Origin: JABWBR01 sp036741235
Lineage (GTDB): Bacteria; Bacteroidota; Bacteroidia; Chitinophagales; Saprospiraceae
Reading direction: 5' to 3'
NCBI GenBank assembly: GCA_036741235.1
Contig: DAINSQ010000168.1
Location: 1-9,998, forward strand
Length of the DNA stretch: 9,998 bases
Shown: positions 6,821 to 9,998 of the stretch, in pieces
How positions within the stretch are numbered: position 1 is the first letter of the stretch
Layout: the number at the start of each line of letters is the position of its first letter
Position numbers and translations under genes: made by a program
Notes under the pieces: model-generated
Seen by the model: only the letters and a program-made list of their open reading frames with translations
Database searches by the model: none
Told to the model about the DNA's origin: nothing

Positions 6821-6860
6821 GCTCCTTGGCGATGGCGTTTTATACCCATCGCGAAGGAGC
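6821..6860. other. strong 15-bp imperfect hairpin downstream of the RND gene
   Basis: The left arm (6821-6835, beginning GCTCCTT) pairs with the right arm (6846-6860, ending AAGGAGC) at 14 of 15 positions, with one G-G mismatch (6828/6853) and a 10-nt loop. A second small stem, CCCGG/CCGGG, follows at 6864-6868 and 6872-6876. No poly-T follows the large stem, so it is not a textbook intrinsic terminator. It could stabilise or end the pump mRNA, or be a REP-like repeat unit. It lies between two GAGGGTGA blocks. Confidence 0.75.
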
Positions 6861-6889
6861 ATCCCCGGTAGCCGGGTAGGCCTGGGCAA

Positions 6890-6985
6890 ACTGAGTTTGA
6901 GGGTGAGAGGGTGGGAGGGTGAGAACGTCCAATAGTCCCGTTTCGACTCCGCTCAACGACCGGCCGGCTGCGTTGGTCCAACAGT
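6890..6985. repeat. composite repeat block, copy 3, with modules in shuffled order
   Basis: Positions 6890-6913 are identical to 147-170 over 24 bases (the ACTGAGTTT leader plus GAGGGTGA units). Three units (GAGGGTGA, GAGGGTGG, GAGGGTGA) occupy 6899-6922, followed by TCCAATAG (6929-6936), the 18-mer CGTTTCGACTCCGCTCAA (6939-6956) and TCCAACAG (6976-6983). At 116-259 the same parts occur with the 18-mer first. This shows a mosaic of mobile or recombining modules. No gene is seen between 6792 and 7050; the region holds only this block and the hairpins. Confidence 0.85.
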
Positions 6986-7050
6986 CAAACAAATACAACA
7001 TATTGCTAATCACCGCCGGTTTGCGTATAGTTGTTGAAAATGAAGCATTC

Positions 7051-7182
7051 ATGACGACATCCCTTAATAATGCGCAATTGGAAATTCTCAAGCTTTTTGC
7101 TGCCGATCTCTCTGATGCAGAGCTAGCGGATTTGCGCCGGGTGTTATTGTCATAATATTTCGATGTGGTTTTATGATCCAAA
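7051..7182 (+). pseudogene. truncated antitoxin-like small gene (relic)
   Basis: From the ATG at 7051 a 34-residue peptide is encoded (MTTSLNNAQLEILKLFAADL followed by SDAELADLRRVLLS), ending at TAA 7153-7155. The pattern LNxAQLEILKLFAxDLSxxELxxLRRxLL resembles the N-terminus of a family of roughly 70-90-residue putative antitoxins that I recall beside PIN-domain toxins in Bacteroidota and Cyanobacteria. Here the protein stops just where the second half should begin. In-frame reading beyond the TAA gives YFDVVL and then TGA at 7180-7182, which hints at a nonsense mutation followed by loss of the rest. No toxin gene follows; the convergent TPR gene begins at once. Upstream in-frame codons back to 6919 are repeat-derived and are not taken as part of the gene. 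The family assignment is from memory of the motif. Confidence 0.5.
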
Positions 7183-9606
7183 TATCTTTTCCCAGAATGT
7201 ATATGTAGCATCTAAATCTGATCGTGCTTCATCTTCGCCAAGTTCAATAGCTTTTTTAAAGTCTGTACGCGCCAAATCCTTGTTGTTCTCATTAAGCCTT
7301 AGATGCAAACGCCCTCTTGACAAATAAAATTTCCCATTGTTCGGATTAATTTTGATCGCCTTATTGAAGTCTTTAAATGCATCGTCAATTTTTTCATCCA
7401 TCACAAAGAATATTTCACCTCTTTGCCAATATTTTGAAGCATCACCGGGATCCAACTCAATTGCTTTATCCAGGTCCTTTATAGCTTTTTTATATTTTCC
7501 CAATCTTGCATAAGCGCATCCTCTGTTCAAAAATATTGTAGGATTATCAGTTATTTTATCCAACGCATTGCTATATAGTTTAATGGCCCCCTCATTATCA
7601 TCCAATCTGGTGAAACATAAACCAAGATAAGTAATATTGGCGCTATCATCGGGGTTTAAATTAAATACCTGGATGAAATCTCTTTTTGCAAGCTCAAATT
7701 CTTGTAGTGAAAAGTAGCATAACCCTCTTGAGTAGTACGACTCCACAACCTGGATATTTTGATTGATATAATCTGTAAATTCTTTGATTGCCTTGGTATA
7801 CTCACCTTTGTGTTGGTAGATTACAGTTCTTAGAACCGGAAGTTCAATGTTTGTTGGATTATACTCAATTGCTTTATTGATAGTTTCCAGTGCTTTGGGA
7901 ATATCCTGATCGCCCAAATACACCAGGGCAAGCGAGGAAAGTGCATCGGAGTTAAGCGGGTTTATTTCAAGACATTTTTGTAAGTCAGTTAATGCAGATG
8001 TATTATTGCCCATCGTCCGAAATAAAGACGATCTCAAAAAATAATACTTGTCATTGTCGGGAAATCGCTTGATCAGCTTGTTAATATCCATTACTGCATT
8101 ATTAAAGTCTCCTGATTCCACTAAAGCATTTATCTTGTTTTCGTATGATATTGGATTATATGGATTTAATTCGATTGATTTTTCATATGACTTTATACTC
8201 GTTTGATAATCGTTTTTATAAAAGTAGTAATTTCCAATATATAAATGAGCGTCGCTATTATTAGGATTTATATTTAAAATCAGGCTGGCATCTTCAAGCA
8301 CTTTTTCCCACTCCTCCAATTTGGCATAGATTGCTACCCTGATGTTTAAAAAAATATCGTGTTTGTTGTTATGAAATATCAGCCTGTTTAAGTCAATTAA
8401 GGCAGCGTGATAGTCCCCTTTATAATAAGATGCGATTACTTTGCTAATACTATAAGTTCCAAAATCCGAATGAACACCCAAAAAATCTTGAGCTAATTTC
8501 AACGCTTTATTGAAATAAAACAGAGAAAGGTCTTTGTCTTCTTCATGGTAGGTGATACCTTTTATTACGTAATAGAATGGGTCTTCAGGATTAATATCTA
8601 TTGCCGACTCTACACACGTCCTGGCTCGAACCTGATCGTTTTTTTCATGATAGCACCATGCCCTGATAGAATGATAATAAGGATTTGAGGGGCACAGTTC
8701 CGTAGCATACCCCGCAAATCTAATAGCTTTTTCATTTTCGGAATAACTATTGTATACGTTTGCAAACTCGGCACAAAAAAAAGCATTTGCAGGCGATTCG
8801 ATAACGCACTTATTTAAGTCGCGAATGGATTTTTCATATTGAAAAGTTTTAGCATAGCAAAGTCCGCGTTTAAAAATTGCCAATAGGTTGTTTTCTTCGG
8901 AAGCAATAATAGCATTAAGTCTTTCTATCGCAGTCATAAAAAATGACTCCGCCTCAGATGTTTTTAGTTTTTCAAAAAGCAGCAACCCCATGTAATAATT
9001 TGAATCAGTTATATTTATGTCTTTTTCAATATTATTTGAACATATTTTCAGGGCATTATCGGCATCAGAAACATATTGGCCTGCCTCTCCCAGATAAGAG
9101 CACGCAATTGATCTGTAATAAAAAGAATATAAATTTTCAGGATTAAGTTGGATGGATTTAGAGAAAAAATATTTTGCCTTATAGAAGTCTCCTTTATAGA
9201 AATAGCATTGGCCGATTATTGAATAAATTGAGTCCTTTAAATCAAATTGCTCTACGCTGTTTTGGAGTTTATTGATAATTGAATCATAGTTCGCCAGAAA
9301 AAAATCTTCGCTGATGCCATTAATTATTGCAAAATGTGAAGTGTTAAATATTGATTTGTCAATGCTGTCAATAATTGCGAGTAAAGAGTTTGTTATTTTG
9401 TTTTTTTCTATACTGATTTCCGTGAAATTTTCCAGCCTTAAATTTTCTGATCTTTTCACGTCAATATATTGTCTTTTTAAAATAATAACTTCGTTATAAA
9501 GCGGATTATTCCAAGGCTTTAGCAAAGCTATTAAGTCTTGAATCGCTTCTTCTAAATTCGCTTCGGCTATTTTATTTTTAATGCTTTCTTTGTTCAAGTT
9601 AATCAT
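7171..9606 (-). CDS. EAD11-like domain plus TPR-array protein (probable conflict/defence-associated)
   Basis: This 811-residue protein has no signal peptide or membrane segment, so it is probably cytoplasmic. Residues 5 to about 85 (KIAEANLEEAIQDLIALL, LYNEVIILKRQYIDVKRSE, then KNKITNSLLAIIDSI) closely resemble Effector-Associated Domain 11, a small helical adaptor domain of bacterial NTP-dependent conflict systems. A linker (about 86-124) leads into roughly 19 tandem 34-residue TPR units from about 125 to 790. Typical units are FLNRGCAYARLGKYKKAIKD with LDKAIELDPGD, and IGNYYFYKNDYQTSIKSYEK. No enzymatic domain is visible, so a scaffold or sensor role is inferred, with EAD-EAD contacts recruiting an effector encoded elsewhere. 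The gene is strikingly AT-rich next to the efflux operon, which suggests horizontal acquisition. The start at 9606 is supported by a GAGG five bases upstream. The TPR call is very sure; the EAD11 call is fairly sure. Confidence 0.9.
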   Translation of the reverse strand: MINLNKESIKNKIAEANLEEAIQDLIALLKPWNNPLYNEVIILKRQYIDVKRSENLRLENFTEISIEKNKITNSLLAIIDSIDKSIFNTSHFAIINGISEDFFLANYDSIINKLQNSVEQFDLKDSIYSIIGQCYFYKGDFYKAKYFFSKSIQLNPENLYSFYYRSIACSYLGEAGQYVSDADNALKICSNNIEKDINITDSNYYMGLLLFEKLKTSEAESFFMTAIERLNAIIASEENNLLAIFKRGLCYAKTFQYEKSIRDLNKCVIESPANAFFCAEFANVYNSYSENEKAIRFAGYATELCPSNPYYHSIRAWCYHEKNDQVRARTCVESAIDINPEDPFYYVIKGITYHEEDKDLSLFYFNKALKLAQDFLGVHSDFGTYSISKVIASYYKGDYHAALIDLNRLIFHNNKHDIFLNIRVAIYAKLEEWEKVLEDASLILNINPNNSDAHLYIGNYYFYKNDYQTSIKSYEKSIELNPYNPISYENKINALVESGDFNNAVMDINKLIKRFPDNDKYYFLRSSLFRTMGNNTSALTDLQKCLEINPLNSDALSSLALVYLGDQDIPKALETINKAIEYNPTNIELPVLRTVIYQHKGEYTKAIKEFTDYINQNIQVVESYYSRGLCYFSLQEFELAKRDFIQVFNLNPDDSANITYLGLCFTRLDDNEGAIKLYSNALDKITDNPTIFLNRGCAYARLGKYKKAIKDLDKAIELDPGDASKYWQRGEIFFVMDEKIDDAFKDFNKAIKINPNNGKFYLSRGRLHLRLNENNKDLARTDFKKAIELGEDEARSDLDATYTFWEKIFGS

Positions 9607-9611
9607 TATTT

Positions 9612-9615
9612 CCTC
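9612..9615 (-). promoter_or_regulatory. ribosome-binding site of the TPR gene
   Basis: On the minus strand GAGGAAATA directly precedes the ATG at 9606, placing GAGG five bases upstream. This Shine-Dalgarno-like match is better than those of the efflux genes and supports the chosen start. Confidence 0.5.
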
Positions 9616-9674
9616 GTTTTGCTGGTATTATCCTTGATTGATTATCAACCTGCTTAACAGTGGGTATATCTGCG

Positions 9675-9695
9675 ATGTATTATGCAAAAATACAT
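9675..9695 (-). promoter_or_regulatory. promoter -7 box of the TPR gene inside an inverted repeat
   Basis: On the minus strand TATTTTTG (9692-9685) fits the Bacteroidota -7 consensus TAnnTTTG, giving a leader of about 70 bases. No well-spaced -33 TTG is obvious. The box is enclosed by a perfect inverted repeat, ATGTATT (9675-9681) and AATACAT (9689-9695), separated by seven bases. Such symmetry over a promoter is a common layout for a repressor site. The regulator, if any, is not in the window. Confidence 0.5.
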
Positions 9696-9915
9696 TTTTT
9701 GGCAATCAAGTAATTACGGAAGAACAACTATTTTATACCTGAAGTCGACGGGTTTTGGGTATGGTATGCGCCCGGGCGCTACCCCAGCCCATAGCTGAGC
9801 CGTAAAGCCGGTAAAATCATGTACAACTTGTCCCGTACAACAGGGATGGTTTGTAAGCCGTCCCTGAGGATTTCCATTGTGAACCACATCACTGACCATC
9901 CCTATTGTACCGTAC
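9696..9915. other. intergenic region with palindrome and hairpin; possible dispersed repeat
   Basis: I see no credible gene here. A 12-bp perfect palindrome, GCGCCCGGGCGC (9768-9779), is extended by GGTA (9763-9766) and TACC (9780-9783). A hairpin pairs 9841-9849 (CAGGGATGG) with 9858-9866 (CCGTCCCTG), including one G-T pair, around an 8-base loop. GTACAAC occurs at 9821-9827 and again from 9835. A 61-codon minus-strand frame (9714-9899) is open but has no family signature. Local G+C is higher than in the adjoining TPR gene. Confidence 0.5.
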
Positions 9916-9923
9916 TACCTTTG
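9916..9923 (+). promoter_or_regulatory. Bacteroidota-type promoter -7 box (TACCTTTG)
   Basis: TACCTTTG is a perfect match to the TAnnTTTG -7 consensus of the Bacteroidota primary sigma factor, and the following CACC is also typical. Transcription would start around 9930, leaving a short leader of about 14 bases before the ATG at 9944. No strong -33 TTG is found at the usual distance. Confidence 0.6.
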
Positions 9924-9943
9924 CACCGCAAACATCCAAGCAT

Positions 9944-9998
9944 ATGCAAAGAGTAGTCGGAAAATTCCTGGAATACAATCAGCACTGGGCCTGCGAAA
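9944..9998 (+). CDS. start of a gene cut by the window edge; possibly beta-class carbonic anhydrase
   Basis: An ATG at 9944 opens a frame that runs off the end of the window, encoding MQRVVGKFLEYNQHWACE. It lies 21 bases after an excellent TAnnTTTG box, which supports a real gene start. A first helix of the form FLxxNxxWA is seen at the N-terminus of many beta-class carbonic anhydrases, for example the NNALW stretch of E. coli Can. Eighteen residues are too few for a firm assignment, and the zinc ligands would lie outside the window. It is divergent from the TPR gene and not obviously linked to it. Confidence 0.55.
   Translation, partial: MQRVVGKFLEYNQHWACE

Noticed and set aside
6821..6860. 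Intrinsic terminator of the pump operon
   Set aside because: The stem is strong, but no T tract follows; it is listed as a hairpin only.
6254..6889. 211-codon minus-strand frame covering the RND 3' end and repeats
   Set aside because: It reads through the repeat block and the antisense of conserved transmembrane helices; no independent evidence.
6919..7050. In-frame N-terminal extension of the antitoxin-like peptide
   Set aside because: These codons derive from the repeat block and the 18-mer; the family-like sequence begins at the ATG at 7051.
9714..9899. 61-codon minus-strand ORF as a gene
   Set aside because: It has no recognisable motif, overlaps a perfect palindrome and a hairpin, and has no promoter or ribosome-binding site; more likely structured intergenic DNA.

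Overview
The window looks like chromosomal DNA of a member of the Bacteroidota. The signs are near-consensus TAnnTTTG -7 boxes ahead of two genes, few Shine-Dalgarno sequences, the gene order tetR-tolC-adaptor-RND, and short dispersed intergenic repeats. A Saprospiria/Lewinella-like host is my guess from the style of the repeats and cannot be proven here.

Positions 1-529 are almost gene-free. They hold a patch of dispersed repeats, a short hairpin, two adjacent 8-bp tandem arrays (GAGGGTGA and TCCAACAG units) and one weak minus-strand ORF with a heptad pattern. Positions 530-6791 are a GC-rich multidrug-type efflux locus on the + strand: a TetR-family repressor, then a TolC-like outer membrane channel, a periplasmic adaptor and an AcrB-like RND pump. 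A near-identical 19-bp operator-like sequence lies upstream of tetR and again upstream of the tolC gene, so the repressor probably controls itself and the pump genes. The three pump proteins would form one tripartite envelope complex that exports an unknown amphiphilic substrate using the proton gradient.

The last codons and the stop of the RND gene lie inside another copy of the GAGGGTGA repeat. Beyond it (6792-7050) come a strong hairpin and a third repeat block, in which the same modules as at 100-260 appear in a different order. Next is a short relic of an antitoxin-like gene (7051-7155), which runs convergently towards a large AT-rich minus-strand gene (7171-9606). That gene encodes an 811-residue cytoplasmic protein. 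Its N-terminal domain resembles Effector-Associated Domain 11 (EAD11) of bacterial conflict systems, and about 19 TPR repeats follow. The sharp drop in G+C, the antitoxin relic and the EAD-like domain suggest an acquired defence/conflict segment; this is the most interesting part of the window.

Positions 9607-9943 hold the promoter of the TPR gene, a GC-rich palindrome, a hairpin and a divergent Bacteroidota-type promoter. The latter drives a gene of which only the first 18 codons (9944-9998) are present, possibly a beta-class carbonic anhydrase.
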